A stretch of 50,785 nucleotides of DNA from an uncultured Eubacteriales bacterium (GTDB taxonomy: Bacteria; Bacillota; Clostridia; Oscillospirales; Oscillospiraceae): positions 1-50,785 of the forward strand of contig ONVI01000049.1 of NCBI GenBank assembly GCA_900321275.1. The letters are read 5' to 3'. Shown piece after piece: positions 16,131 to 23,444 of the stretch. The position numbers and the translations under genes were made by a program. The notes beneath the pieces are model-generated. The model worked only from the letters and a program-made list of their open reading frames with translations. It was not told the DNA's origin and ran no database searches. How positions within the stretch are numbered: the stretch's first letter is position 1; each line of letters opens with the position of its first letter.

Positions 16131-17111
16131 ATGGAACAAGCAAGACGTCCCGAAAACATGGCGCGCATCACCACGCCCGAATTGGCACAGGCTTTTATTG
16201 ACGAGCAGATCACTGCCCTCAAGGCGCAGATCGGCGACAAGAAGGTTCTGCTGGCGCTCTCCGGCGGTGTGGATTCCTCCGTCGTCGCGGCGCTGCTGAT
16301 CAAGGCTGTCGGCAAGCAGCTTGTCTGCGTCCACGTCAACCACGGTCTCCTGCGCAAGGGCGAGCCCGAACAGGTGATTGAGGTCTTCCGCAACCAGATG
16401 GACGCGAACCTCATCTATGTCGACGCGGTCGACCGCTTCCTCGACCAGCTTGCGGGCGTGGCCGATCCCGAAACCAAGCGCAAGATCATCGGCAAGGTCT
16501 TTATTGACGTCTTTGCCGAGGAGGCCGCCAAGCTCGACGGCATCAGCTTCCTCGCCCAGGGCACCATCTATCCCGATATTCTCGAGTCCGGCCCCGTCAA
16601 GTCCCACCACAATGTCGGCGGTCTCCCGCCCGAGCTCAACTTTGAGCTGGTGGAGCCGGTCAAGTTCCTTTATAAGGATGAAGTCCGCGTGGTCGGCAAG
16701 ACCCTCGGCCTGCCCGATAACATGGTCTACCGCCAGCCCTTCCCCGGTCCCGGTCTGGGCGTGCGCTGCGTCGGCGCCATCACCCGCGACCGCCTGGAGG
16801 CCGTGCGCGAGTCCGACGCCATCCTCCGCGAGGAGTTCAGGAAGAACGGTCTGGAGGGCAAGGTGTGGCAGTACTTCACCATCGTGCCCGACTTCAAATC
16901 CACCGGCATCACCGACGGTCTGCGCACCTACGATTGGCCAGTCGTGATCCGTGCCGTCAACACCGTCGACGCCGTCACCGCCGAGGTGGCCGAGCTGGAC
17001 TTCAAGCTTCTGGCCCACATCGTCGACCGCATCACCCACGAGGTCAAAGGCGTCAACCGCGTCCTCTGGGACATCACTCCGAAACCCACAGGGACAATCG
17101 AGTGGGAATGA
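16131..17111 (+). CDS. guaA: GMP synthase, ATP-pyrophosphatase subunit only
   Basis: 326 residues. Converts XMP to GMP using ATP and ammonia. The PP-loop LSGGVDSSV is at 43-51. Typical GuaA segments follow: VNHGLLRKGE, GTIYPDILESG, KSHHNVGGLPP, LYKDEVRVVGKTLGLP and RQPFPGPGLGVR. The dimerisation domain ends in DITPKPTGTIEWE, the normal GuaA C-terminus. The ~190-residue N-terminal glutamine amidotransferase domain of most bacterial GuaA (~510 aa) is absent, and no separate amidotransferase is in this window. It thus resembles archaeal GuaAb and needs either free ammonia or a partner encoded elsewhere. Confidence 0.92.
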   Translation: MEQARRPENMARITTPELAQAFIDEQITALKAQIGDKKVLLALSGGVDSSVVAALLIKAVGKQLVCVHVNHGLLRKGEPEQVIEVFRNQMDANLIYVDAVDRFLDQLAGVADPETKRKIIGKVFIDVFAEEAAKLDGISFLAQGTIYPDILESGPVKSHHNVGGLPPELNFELVEPVKFLYKDEVRVVGKTLGLPDNMVYRQPFPGPGLGVRCVGAITRDRLEAVRESDAILREEFRKNGLEGKVWQYFTIVPDFKSTGITDGLRTYDWPVVIRAVNTVDAVTAEVAELDFKLLAHIVDRITHEVKGVNRVLWDITPKPTGTIEWE

Positions 17112-17203
17112 TTGCAAAAACGCTGTAAAGGCGCATGGACATTGGATTTTTCCGGTTTGAAAACGCCTCGTGACAATCTTTTTCACACTTTAACTCATAG
17201 ATA

Positions 17204-17248
17204 AAGAGCTAACTGATTTTTGTTGGATCAGTCAGCTCTTTTATTTTG
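17204..17248 (+). terminator. Terminator after the GMP synthase gene
   Basis: AAAGAGCT-A-ACTGAT / ATCAGT-C-AGCTCTTT followed by TTATTTT. From 17249 to 17442 no gene or clear structure is visible. Confidence 0.85.
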
Positions 17249-17442
17249 ATTGAAGATTGCTGTTTCAACAAAATCGAGGTTACTTTTGGCCGTTATCTCC
17301 CGACACTCTGTGGCTCATTACACCCGACCCGAACAGCAATAAAACAGACCCCGGGGATAAGATGGACATAAATTCTGCGTAAAAATGTATAGACAGTGAT
17401 CATCATTCTGACCACTGTCCGTACATTGGTTGTTGTTTTTCT

Positions 17443-17572
17443 TTAAGGCAATACCACATAATTCGACAAGAGCAGATCCTGAGAAAATTTGGGTTCTGAT
17501 AAAGGCACTTTTTCGCAGATGTACTTTGTGTACCTCAAGAAAAAGTGACGAAATCGTGCGGTGTTGCCTTAA
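17443..17572 (+). mobile_element. Inverted-repeat element, family 2 (full copy)
   Basis: 130 bp with terminal inverted repeats: left TTAAGGCAATACCACATAAT, right end on the other strand TTAAGGCAACACCGCAC. The interior has the hairpin CACTTTTTC...GTAC-TTTGT-GTAC...GAAAAAGTG. Other copies are at 40503-40637 (full) and 23342-23444 (right end lost). There is no coding capacity. Its right end forms the stop codon of the broken gene at 17569-17830. Confidence 0.8.
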
Positions 17573-17830
17573 CGGTTGTTTTCCCATTTCCGGGAATCGA
17601 AGCCGTTGCATTCATTAAGATCCAGGTTTTTAAGACGCATGAGAGGTTCTTCGATCGGAGCCTTGGGGGGCTTTTCGAGAAAACAGCCGTTGAGCCTGGT
17701 ATTATTGTCAATCCACGGTCCGAGTCCGCCGGCAGCCATGGCCGTTTCCATGTCGTTGAGTGCTTCAACGTCTTCTGCTGGCATGTCAAAGAATCCGCGT
17801 TTTTCAAAGATTGCACATCTTCTCCATCAT
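17569..17830 (-). pseudogene. Frameshifted fragment of an unrecognised gene
   Basis: From the ATG at 17784 a 71-residue frame reads like real protein (MPAEDVEALNDMETAMAAGG, WIDNNTRLNGCFLEKPP, LKNLDLNECNGFDSRKWENN). The same frame stays open upstream, but the only ATG with a fair ribosome binding site (17828-17830, preceded by AAAAGG) is in another frame and hits TGA at CTT-TGA; a +1 shift there joins the two. This is either an indel or a programmed shift. The stop is the TAA of the adjoining family 2 element, so the original C-terminus may be lost. Function not recognised. Confidence 0.45.
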
Positions 17831-17840
17831 AAAAGGCCTT

Positions 17841-19001
17841 TTATGTCAAATGATGCCCGTTCACAGAATCGCAGTCGGGGTCGATCGGCGTGATCATCTC
17901 GTTTTCATTCTGATGACCATTATACATTCGCAGGTCAAACAGAGCCAACTTGCATTCATTGACGATCCTCAGCTTATTCCAGTTGGATAAGGCAGGATCT
18001 GCTTCGGCTCTTTTCATGATCTCATTGATACCGTCTGTGTCGTTATTTACAAAACACCTGTCTATGCCGTTCAGTTCATTTATGACGGCCTCGGCGTTTT
18101 TATCTGCTTCGCTCGTCTCTTCTCTGAAAATGGTGTAAGGACTGTCGCCAAAAAAGCTGCGGTAGCGGTTGATCTTATCCTCATCCAGAAGATAGTTTCT
18201 AACCTCTCTTCCGAACATCTGTTTTCTGTCCTGGAGCGTTTCCTTGTCTCTCTGCATCTCCCTCTTCGCCGCGCGGATCTTGGATTTCAGGAAGGACGTG
18301 CCCTTGATGAATACCGCGTAGTCAGCAAATACAGAAGGATCGTCAAAATAAAGGTAAATCCATATCCCGTCTATGATGAATTTCTTTTCCCGGTGCTGCT
18401 TTGCATACTCCATCGCGAACCGAACAAAGTCTATAAAAACCTTGTCTTCGTATTCCTCCTTGGGGATGCTGTCTCTCTGCTCAACACCGATATAGTATTT
18501 TGCTCCCTCGCCGGTAAAGAAGCGATAGAACAAATCAGAATAACCTTTCAGCTCGTCCATTGTAAAATGGTCCTTGGTGAGAAGCAGATCGTCAAGCTCG
18601 ATATGGTCGATTTCGTCTCCCAAAAGTGTTCTGGCCATCATGGATTTTCCGCTTCCGGAATGGCCGAGAACAAAGCAGATGTTGGTATCGCCGGAATTGA
18701 AGCTCTCCTCTTTGTAATAAAGATCCGGCTCTGAAACGATGAGCGTCTCATTGGGCAGCTGCCGGTCTTCAAAGCCGTCGTTCTCAGGCTTCAGTTTGTC
18801 TTTTACCAAGACGTACATTACCGGTACGCTGTGACCCAGGAATTCGTTTGAGTAGTAGTTGGAAAAACGCTTTTGTACTGACAAAAGGGCGCTATATTTG
18901 AGGTAAACTCTGTTGAGCTCTGACAGCGTGGTGATCTGATCGCTTATGATGGCAAGCGAGGGGTCACGGAGGGCCTGTTCCAAATCCGAATATTTTTCCA
19001 T
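17841..19001 (-). CDS. P-loop NTPase/kinase-like protein of unknown role
   Basis: 386 residues, of visibly lower G+C and different codon use from its neighbours. A Walker A loop GHSGSGKS is at 113-120 (after CFVL), and a Walker B-like strand KFIIDGIWIYLYF at about 207-219. Arg-rich segments after it (AAKREMQRDKETLQDRK) could form a lid, as in nucleotide or small-molecule kinases. The N-terminal 90 and C-terminal 90 residues are unassigned. The ATG at 19001 was preferred to an upstream TTG because GAGGAG lies 7 bp ahead. It probably arrived by transfer, being flanked by gene fragments and repeats. Zeta-toxin-like or AAA-like function is possible but unsupported. Confidence 0.7.
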   Translation of the reverse strand: MEKYSDLEQALRDPSLAIISDQITTLSELNRVYLKYSALLSVQKRFSNYYSNEFLGHSVPVMYVLVKDKLKPENDGFEDRQLPNETLIVSEPDLYYKEESFNSGDTNICFVLGHSGSGKSMMARTLLGDEIDHIELDDLLLTKDHFTMDELKGYSDLFYRFFTGEGAKYYIGVEQRDSIPKEEYEDKVFIDFVRFAMEYAKQHREKKFIIDGIWIYLYFDDPSVFADYAVFIKGTSFLKSKIRAAKREMQRDKETLQDRKQMFGREVRNYLLDEDKINRYRSFFGDSPYTIFREETSEADKNAEAVINELNGIDRCFVNNDTDGINEIMKRAEADPALSNWNKLRIVNECKLALFDLRMYNGHQNENEMITPIDPDCDSVNGHHLT

Positions 19002-19037
19002 AGTCTTCTCCTCTTCATTCAAACTGTTTCCGATCAA

Positions 19038-19566
19038 GATAACGGCTATGCCTCTCTTTTGCTTCGGAGGTCGGCAAGCGTGCTGGAGATCATACTTAAA
19101 TCAAGCGCAACTGGCAATAATGAATTATGAAAACTCAAGATTTTCGCCTGCAAGCTCAAGCCGGAGGCGATGAAGCAACAGGGCAAGCGGACGAATTTCA
19201 CTTCGCGGCAGGATGTCGACAAGTCTAAAAGCGCAGATCAAATCAGCGAGACGGACAGGATCTTATTCTCGATGGCGCACGAACTTCTCACGCACGCAGG
19301 GCACGGAAATCTTGTCGAAATTCATAGAGCACTCCCAGACAACAAGCAGGGTCAGTTTCCGAAAACTGTCCTGCCTATTTTAATACTGAAATCTAATAGA
19401 AATCTCGGATTCTTTCCGGCCAGAATTGCGCCATGCTTCGTTGAAGCCCTTGACCATATATGTCCATTATGCTCTGCGGGCTTCGCCTCGCCTGACACAA
19501 TTCTGTCTCGAAAATCATTTCCGATCTTCCTGTTAGAATTCAATATATCATTTCTTCAAAAGTGTT
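19038..19566. other. Gene-less degraded region
   Basis: About 530 bp with no reading frame that looks like real protein and no clear repeat. It lies between the P-loop gene and a truncated flavodoxin gene and is most simply decayed accessory DNA. Confidence 0.5.
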
Positions 19567-19794
19567 TCAAGGGTGAACCCGGATCAGTTGATATGGATAA
19601 GCTTTTTTGTCAGATCCATGGCCTTCACGCCCGGGGTTCGGGAAGCACTCACGCTTGGCCTCGGTGCCGTCCGTCTTCTCGGGGAAGGAGCGCATCAGAA
19701 CAATGTCGGTATCACCCAAGCGGGACGCGATGCTTTTGGCCATGTTCAGACAATGGCCAGAGCCAGAGCAGCAATAGATGATGTTTTCACTCAT
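19567..19794 (-). pseudogene. Truncated EFR1-type flavodoxin/ferredoxin gene (5' fragment)
   Basis: 75 residues remain. The first ~48 (MSENIIYCCSGSGHCLNMAK, then IASRLGDTDIVLMRSFPEKTD...EAKR) match the start of EFR1-family proteins, a flavodoxin-like domain with an FMN-phosphate loop (SGSGHCLNM) that is normally followed by a 2[4Fe-4S] ferredoxin domain at about 260 residues. After EAKRE the sequence becomes unrelated, so the flavodoxin core and all cysteine clusters are missing. The start has AGGAGGAAAG. The intact upstream operator suggests a recent loss. Confidence 0.6.
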
Positions 19795-19807
19795 GGTGCT
19801 TTCCTCC

Positions 19808-19828
19808 TGTTATTCATCATGAATAACA
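19808..19828. promoter_or_regulatory. Perfect palindromic operator
   Basis: Ten-bp arms TGTTATTCAT / ATGAATAACA around one base. It overlaps or abuts the AGGAGG of the truncated flavodoxin gene (start 19794). The size and symmetry fit a MarR- or TetR-type operator; no such regulator is in the window. From 19829 to 20101 nothing else is recognised. Confidence 0.6.
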
Positions 19829-20101
19829 GTTGATTCATGGGGATTTACATGTGCATGAAATCCGGTTGCCGCGTGAGCGGCGAGGATTTCGCACACTCAA
19901 AAAATGTAAACAGGAGAAAGATGATATAGCGGCAGCGTATGATCGCGGCACTGAGGATCAGCATGAAGTTTTTGCGGCTTTCTTCCTTGTCCGATATGGC
20001 TTCTCGCCTGATGGGCATAAAGTTCCAATTAGATTTAAAAGAAGGCCGGAAAGCAAGGCATGGGGTTCAGTACAGATTCTCAGGATCTCACAAAAAGGCG
20101 G

Positions 20102-20200
20102 TTTCGAAAAAGCGAAAATATTCCTGCGCTTTTCAGGCTTCGTCAGCCGAAAAATCTGCTCGCCAATCCGCATACTTCGATTTAATCAGCGCTTTCTTAG
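20102..20200 (+). mobile_element. Family 1 element, right-hand part
   Basis: Matches the right 100 bp of the copy at 7062-7230: GAAAAAGCG...ATATTCCTG, CAGCCGAAAAAT, GCTCGCCAATCCGC, and the right terminus ATTTAATCAGCGCTTTCTTAG. The TACACAAAG core of the hairpin is deleted. The proC promoter starts 8 bp after its end. Confidence 0.65.
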
Positions 20201-20207
20201 AATAATC

Positions 20208-20236
20208 TTGTGAAACTGCCGATTCTATCGTATAAT
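20208..20236 (+). promoter_or_regulatory. proC promoter
   Basis: TTGTGA, 17 bp, TATAAT, 34 bp before the start codon and immediately after the right end of the family 1 element. Confidence 0.7.
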
Positions 20237-20270
20237 ACAGCAACGCAAAGCAACAAGGGAGGAATTATTC

Positions 20271-21059
20271 ATGGCAATCGTCGGATTTATCGGAACGGGA
20301 AACATGGGCTCGGCCATCGCGCGGGCCGCGTGTAAAAGCAACCAGGTCAATCGCCTGCTGCTGTCCAACCGCAGCCCGGAAAAGGCGGAGCGTCTGGCCA
20401 AGGAGCTCGGCGGCGAGATATCGGACAACCGGCAGGTCGCCGCGAGCGCGGACGTGTTGTTTTTGGCGGTCAAGCCGCAGTATCTGCTGGGGATGTTTGA
20501 CGGCATCCGCGACGTGCTGGAGGCGCGGAAGGATCGCTTTATCATCGTCTCCATGGTGGCGGGCTGGACGCTCGATCGCCTGACGCGTGAGCTGGGCGTC
20601 TTCCCCTTCGTGCGCATCATGCCGGATATCCCCGCCCAGGTCGGCGCGGGAATCACGCTGGTCTGCCCCGGCCAGGGCATCACGGCGGAGGAAAAGGCGC
20701 TGGTTCTCGACCTGCTGGACGGCAGCGGACTGGTGTCGGAGCTGGACGAAAAGCAGCTCGACGCGGCAAACGGCGTGACCGGCTGCGGCCCGGCCTTCGC
20801 GGCGATGTTTGTCGAGGCGCTGGCCGACGGCGCGGTAGCCTGCGGTCTGCCGCGGCAGCGCGCGCTGGAATACGCCGCCATGATGGTCAAGGGCTCGGCG
20901 GAGCTGCTGCTGCAGGAGAACATGCACCCCGCTGTGCTCAAGGATAAGGTCTGCTCCCCCGGCGGCAGCACCATCCAGGGCGTGCGCAAGCTGGAAGAGT
21001 GCGCCTTCCGCGCCGCGGTCATGGACGCGGTCATCGCGACGTTTGAGAAGAAATTCTAA
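20271..21059 (+). CDS. proC: Pyrroline-5-carboxylate reductase
   Basis: 262 residues; last step of proline synthesis, NAD(P)H-dependent reduction of pyrroline-5-carboxylate. N-terminal Rossmann motif VGFIGTGNMGSAIA (4-17), AVKPQ (about 67), VRIMPDIPAQVGAG (ProC signature MPN/D-x-P) and the C-terminal VCSPGGSTIQGVRKLEE, which contains the SPGG(T/S)T substrate loop. Length is normal. GGGAGGAATT precedes the ATG. The stop TAA is the first part of a family 1 element tip. It has its own promoter and is a single-gene unit between two element fragments. Confidence 0.95.
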   Translation: MAIVGFIGTGNMGSAIARAACKSNQVNRLLLSNRSPEKAERLAKELGGEISDNRQVAASADVLFLAVKPQYLLGMFDGIRDVLEARKDRFIIVSMVAGWTLDRLTRELGVFPFVRIMPDIPAQVGAGITLVCPGQGITAEEKALVLDLLDGSGLVSELDEKQLDAANGVTGCGPAFAAMFVEALADGAVACGLPRQRALEYAAMMVKGSAELLLQENMHPAVLKDKVCSPGGSTIQGVRKLEECAFRAAVMDAVIATFEKKF

Positions 21060-21081
21060 GGAAGCGCTGAATAAATCCACC
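21056..21081 (+). mobile_element. Family 1 element, left tip
   Basis: CTAAGGAAGCGCTGAATAAATCC matches the left terminus of the copy at 23177-23345 read on its own strand. It then stops and unrelated sequence leads to the 3' end of the CCA gene. It overlaps the proC stop codon. Confidence 0.6.
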
Positions 21082-21090
21082 ACGCCGGGA

Positions 21091-22479
21091 TCAGTTCTCC
21101 GACCGTGACGTTCTGTTCCCGCGCAGGAAGCCGAGAGTCTGGTGCAGCTGCTCGTCCTTCCCAAGCCCCGCGAGGCGCAGCTTATGGGCGTAGGCGAGCC
21201 CTTCGCCCATCTGCGGCCCGGGCTGAATCCCGGCTTCCACCAGATCGCGGCCCATGACATGCGGCGCCGCCATCCGCTCCCGATAGAGCATAAGCTCATC
21301 GCGGAGCTTTTTTTCGGTTTTCTCATAGTCCCGCTCCATCTGCACGCAGTCGCTCTCCGGCCCCACGCGGCCCAGGTGGTCGGCCTTTGCCAGAAGCAGA
21401 AGATCGTCCGGGTCGACAGACGCGTCAAACAGGCGCATGAAGGACTTGTCCCCCGCGCCCGCCGCGGCCCGCATGTTCGGCTGCATGTGAAGCTCCGTCA
21501 TATTGAGCACGTATTCGATCAGCTTTGTCTCGCCCGTCAGACGGCGCAGAAAGCGCTTTGCGATCGGAATACCCGCCTTTTCGTGGCCGAGGGCGTGAAG
21601 CTTTCCGTTCACCTCCGCCGTCGTGACGGCCTTGCCGAGATCGTGGCACAGGGCAGCGAGCATGTAGTACAGCGGCTCGGACGCCTGCGCGCGCAGCTTC
21701 GCCGCCGCGTCCAGCACCTGCATGGTGTGCGTCCAGACGTCTCCCTCCGGATGGTGCTGCGGCGGCTGCGGCAGGTCGATCAGGGGCTCCAGCTCGGGAA
21801 ACCACACATGGAGCTGCCGCATGGCGCGAAGCTCCTCAAAGAAAACAGACGGCGCCGCAGCTTTCAAAAGCGCCTTTTCAAGTTCTCCCATCACGCGCTC
21901 CCCCGCCAGGGCGTCCACGCGCATCGTCACGCACAGCGCGCGCGTCTCCGGCGCGACCTCAAAGCCGAATCTTGCGGCAAACTGCGCCCCGCGGAAAACG
22001 CGCAGCGGGTCTTCCCCGAAGCTCCGGTCGTTCACGTGCCGGATCAGTCCGCGCGCAAGATCGCCACGTCCGCCGAAGAAGTCCAGGATCTCCCCGGTCA
22101 GCACATCCCGCATCAGGGTGTTGATTGTGAAATCGCGGCGGGACGCGGCCTTTTCCTCGCCGAGGAAGGGGTCGACCGACACGGCAAAATCCTTATGTCC
22201 GAAGCCTGTCGCGGTCTCGGCGCGCGGCATGGCGATGTCGAGATCATAGTGCCGCAGCCCCAGCACGCCGAAGCTTGCGCCCATGCTGATCCGTTCGCCC
22301 AGCGCGTCGAGGATGCCCTCCAGCGTTTCGACCGGAACGCGGTGCACCTCAATGTCGATATCCTTGTTCTCCCGGCCGAGCAGCGCGTCCCGGACGCAGC
22401 CCCCCACAAAATAGGCGCGGCCTCCGGCGCGCTCCACCTCAGAAGCGATCTTTTTCGCCATTTCAAGGTTCTTGTCCAT
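21091..22479 (-). CDS. CCA-adding-type tRNA nucleotidyltransferase with HD domain
   Basis: 462 residues. The class II nucleotidyltransferase head has GGCVRD (26-31), the metal-binding DIDIE (40-44) and RRDFTIN (114-120), followed by the DPLR(V)FR segment. A C-terminal HD phosphohydrolase-type domain has H251 and HD at 279-280 (LCHDLGKA), as in the bifunctional CCA/2',3'-phosphodiesterase enzymes. It adds or repairs the 3' CCA of tRNA; since the tRNAs here encode CCA, repair is the likely role. Poly(A) polymerase is the closest alternative. It is convergent with proC, with only 31 bp between them. Confidence 0.9.
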   Translation of the reverse strand: MDKNLEMAKKIASEVERAGGRAYFVGGCVRDALLGRENKDIDIEVHRVPVETLEGILDALGERISMGASFGVLGLRHYDLDIAMPRAETATGFGHKDFAVSVDPFLGEEKAASRRDFTINTLMRDVLTGEILDFFGGRGDLARGLIRHVNDRSFGEDPLRVFRGAQFAARFGFEVAPETRALCVTMRVDALAGERVMGELEKALLKAAAPSVFFEELRAMRQLHVWFPELEPLIDLPQPPQHHPEGDVWTHTMQVLDAAAKLRAQASEPLYYMLAALCHDLGKAVTTAEVNGKLHALGHEKAGIPIAKRFLRRLTGETKLIEYVLNMTELHMQPNMRAAAGAGDKSFMRLFDASVDPDDLLLLAKADHLGRVGPESDCVQMERDYEKTEKKLRDELMLYRERMAAPHVMGRDLVEAGIQPGPQMGEGLAYAHKLRLAGLGKDEQLHQTLGFLRGNRTSRSEN

Positions 22480-22509
22480 GGGTTCTTTCCCTTCCGAATA
22501 TGGATTCTA

Positions 22510-22538
22510 TTTACAGCGGCGCGTTAACCCGATATAAT
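22510..22538 (+). promoter_or_regulatory. Promoter of the acetyltransferase gene
   Basis: TTTACA, 17 bp, TATAAT, 30 bp before the start codon; divergent from the CCA gene. Confidence 0.65.
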
Positions 22539-22567
22539 ACAGGCAGAACACGGAAAGAAGTGATTTT

Positions 22568-23179
22568 ATGTTTGAACAACTGCACAACGGAGCGCTCTAC
22601 TATCCCAACGCCGACGAGATCATGGAGGTCCAGACGCAGTGCATGGAGAAGCTTTACGATTACAACCGCACCCGTCCGGGCGAACAGGCCAGGCGCGCGG
22701 CGCTGCTGAAGGAGATGTTCGCGGAGATCGGCGAGGGCTGCTATATTGAGCCGCCGCTGCACGCCAACTGGGGCGGGCGCTTTGTCCGCTTCGGGAAAAA
22801 CGTCTACGCCAATTTCGGCCTGACGCTTGTGGACGATACCGAGATCACCGTCGGCGACTGCTGCATGTTCGGGCCCAACGTGGTCGTCGCCACGGCAGGG
22901 CACCCCATCCTGCCGAAGCTTCGGGAAAAGGGGCTTCAGTACAACATGCCCGTACACATCGGCAAAAACTGCTGGATCGGCGCGGGGGCGCTCATCATGC
23001 CCGGTGTCACCATCGGGGACAATGCGGTCATCGGCGCGGGCAGCGTCGTGACGAAGGACATCCCCTCCAATGTTGTTGCGGTCGGCAATCCATGCCGCCT
23101 CCTGCGTCCCGTCGGGGATAAGGATCGGAAATACTATTTCCGCGGCCGGAAAATCCCGAAGGAATTTTTGGAGGATTAA
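22568..23179 (+). CDS. Maltose/galactoside-type O-acetyltransferase
   Basis: 203 residues. Acetyl-CoA-dependent sugar O-acetyltransferase of the LacA/Maa/NodL group. The N-terminal helical MAC domain (about 1-55: YYPNADEI...YDYNRTRPGE...R.ALLKEMF) precedes a left-handed beta-helix of hexapeptide repeats (FGKNVYANFG, IGKNCWIGAGALIMPGVTIG, DNAVIGAGSVV). The catalytic His is in TAGHP. NPCRLLRPV and the C-terminal YYF close the fold. The natural acceptor is unknown for most members. The stop codon coincides with the end of a family 1 element. Confidence 0.88.
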   Translation: MFEQLHNGALYYPNADEIMEVQTQCMEKLYDYNRTRPGEQARRAALLKEMFAEIGEGCYIEPPLHANWGGRFVRFGKNVYANFGLTLVDDTEITVGDCCMFGPNVVVATAGHPILPKLREKGLQYNMPVHIGKNCWIGAGALIMPGVTIGDNAVIGAGSVVTKDIPSNVVAVGNPCRLLRPVGDKDRKYYFRGRKIPKEFLED

Positions 23180-23345
23180 GGGAAGAGCTGATGAAATCGA
23201 CGTGTGCAGACCGGCGAGTGAATTTTTCGTCTGACGAAGACTGAAAAGCGACGGAATACTTTGTGTATTTCGAGCTTTTCAGGCAAAGCTGGGCGGAAAA
23301 TCCGCCGTCAGGATGCGCGCGGGGATTTATTCAGCGTTTCCTTAG
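23177..23345 (-). mobile_element. Family 1 element (full copy, inverted)
   Basis: Reading the minus strand gives the same order as the copy at 7062-7230: CTAAGGAAACGCTGAATAAATC, CCCCGCG, a CTGAAAAGC...GTATT hairpin half with AATACACAAAGTATTCC, and the terminus GATTTCATCAGCTCTTCC. Stem bases of the hairpin differ from the first copy but still pair. It abuts a family 2 element at 23342. Confidence 0.75.
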
Positions 23346-23444
23346 GGCAATACCGCATAATTCGGCAAGAGCAGATCCTGAGAAAATTTGGGTTCTGATA
23401 AAGGCACTTTTTCGCAGATGTACTTTGTGTACCTCAAGAAAAAG
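23342..23444 (-). mobile_element. Family 2 element, truncated
   Basis: TTAGGGCAATACCGCATAAT through to the GTAC hairpin and AAGAAAAAG. The right ~30 bp (TGACGAAAT... to the terminus) are missing and replaced by coding sequence of the next gene. Its left end provides that gene's stop codon. Confidence 0.75.

Noticed and set aside
17443-17572. Family 2 element as a small protein gene (peptides containing LFLEVHKVHLRKS)
   Set aside because: The same peptide appears only because copies of the repeat are identical; no start signals, and the inverted-repeat structure explains the conservation.
19170-19781. 203-codon open frame in the degraded region
   Set aside because: Overlaps the recognisable flavodoxin fragment on the other strand and lacks any protein-like pattern or ribosome binding site.
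19830-20213. Open frames running into the family 1 element before proC
   Set aside because: They differ by frame, have no domain pattern and end inside the repeat.
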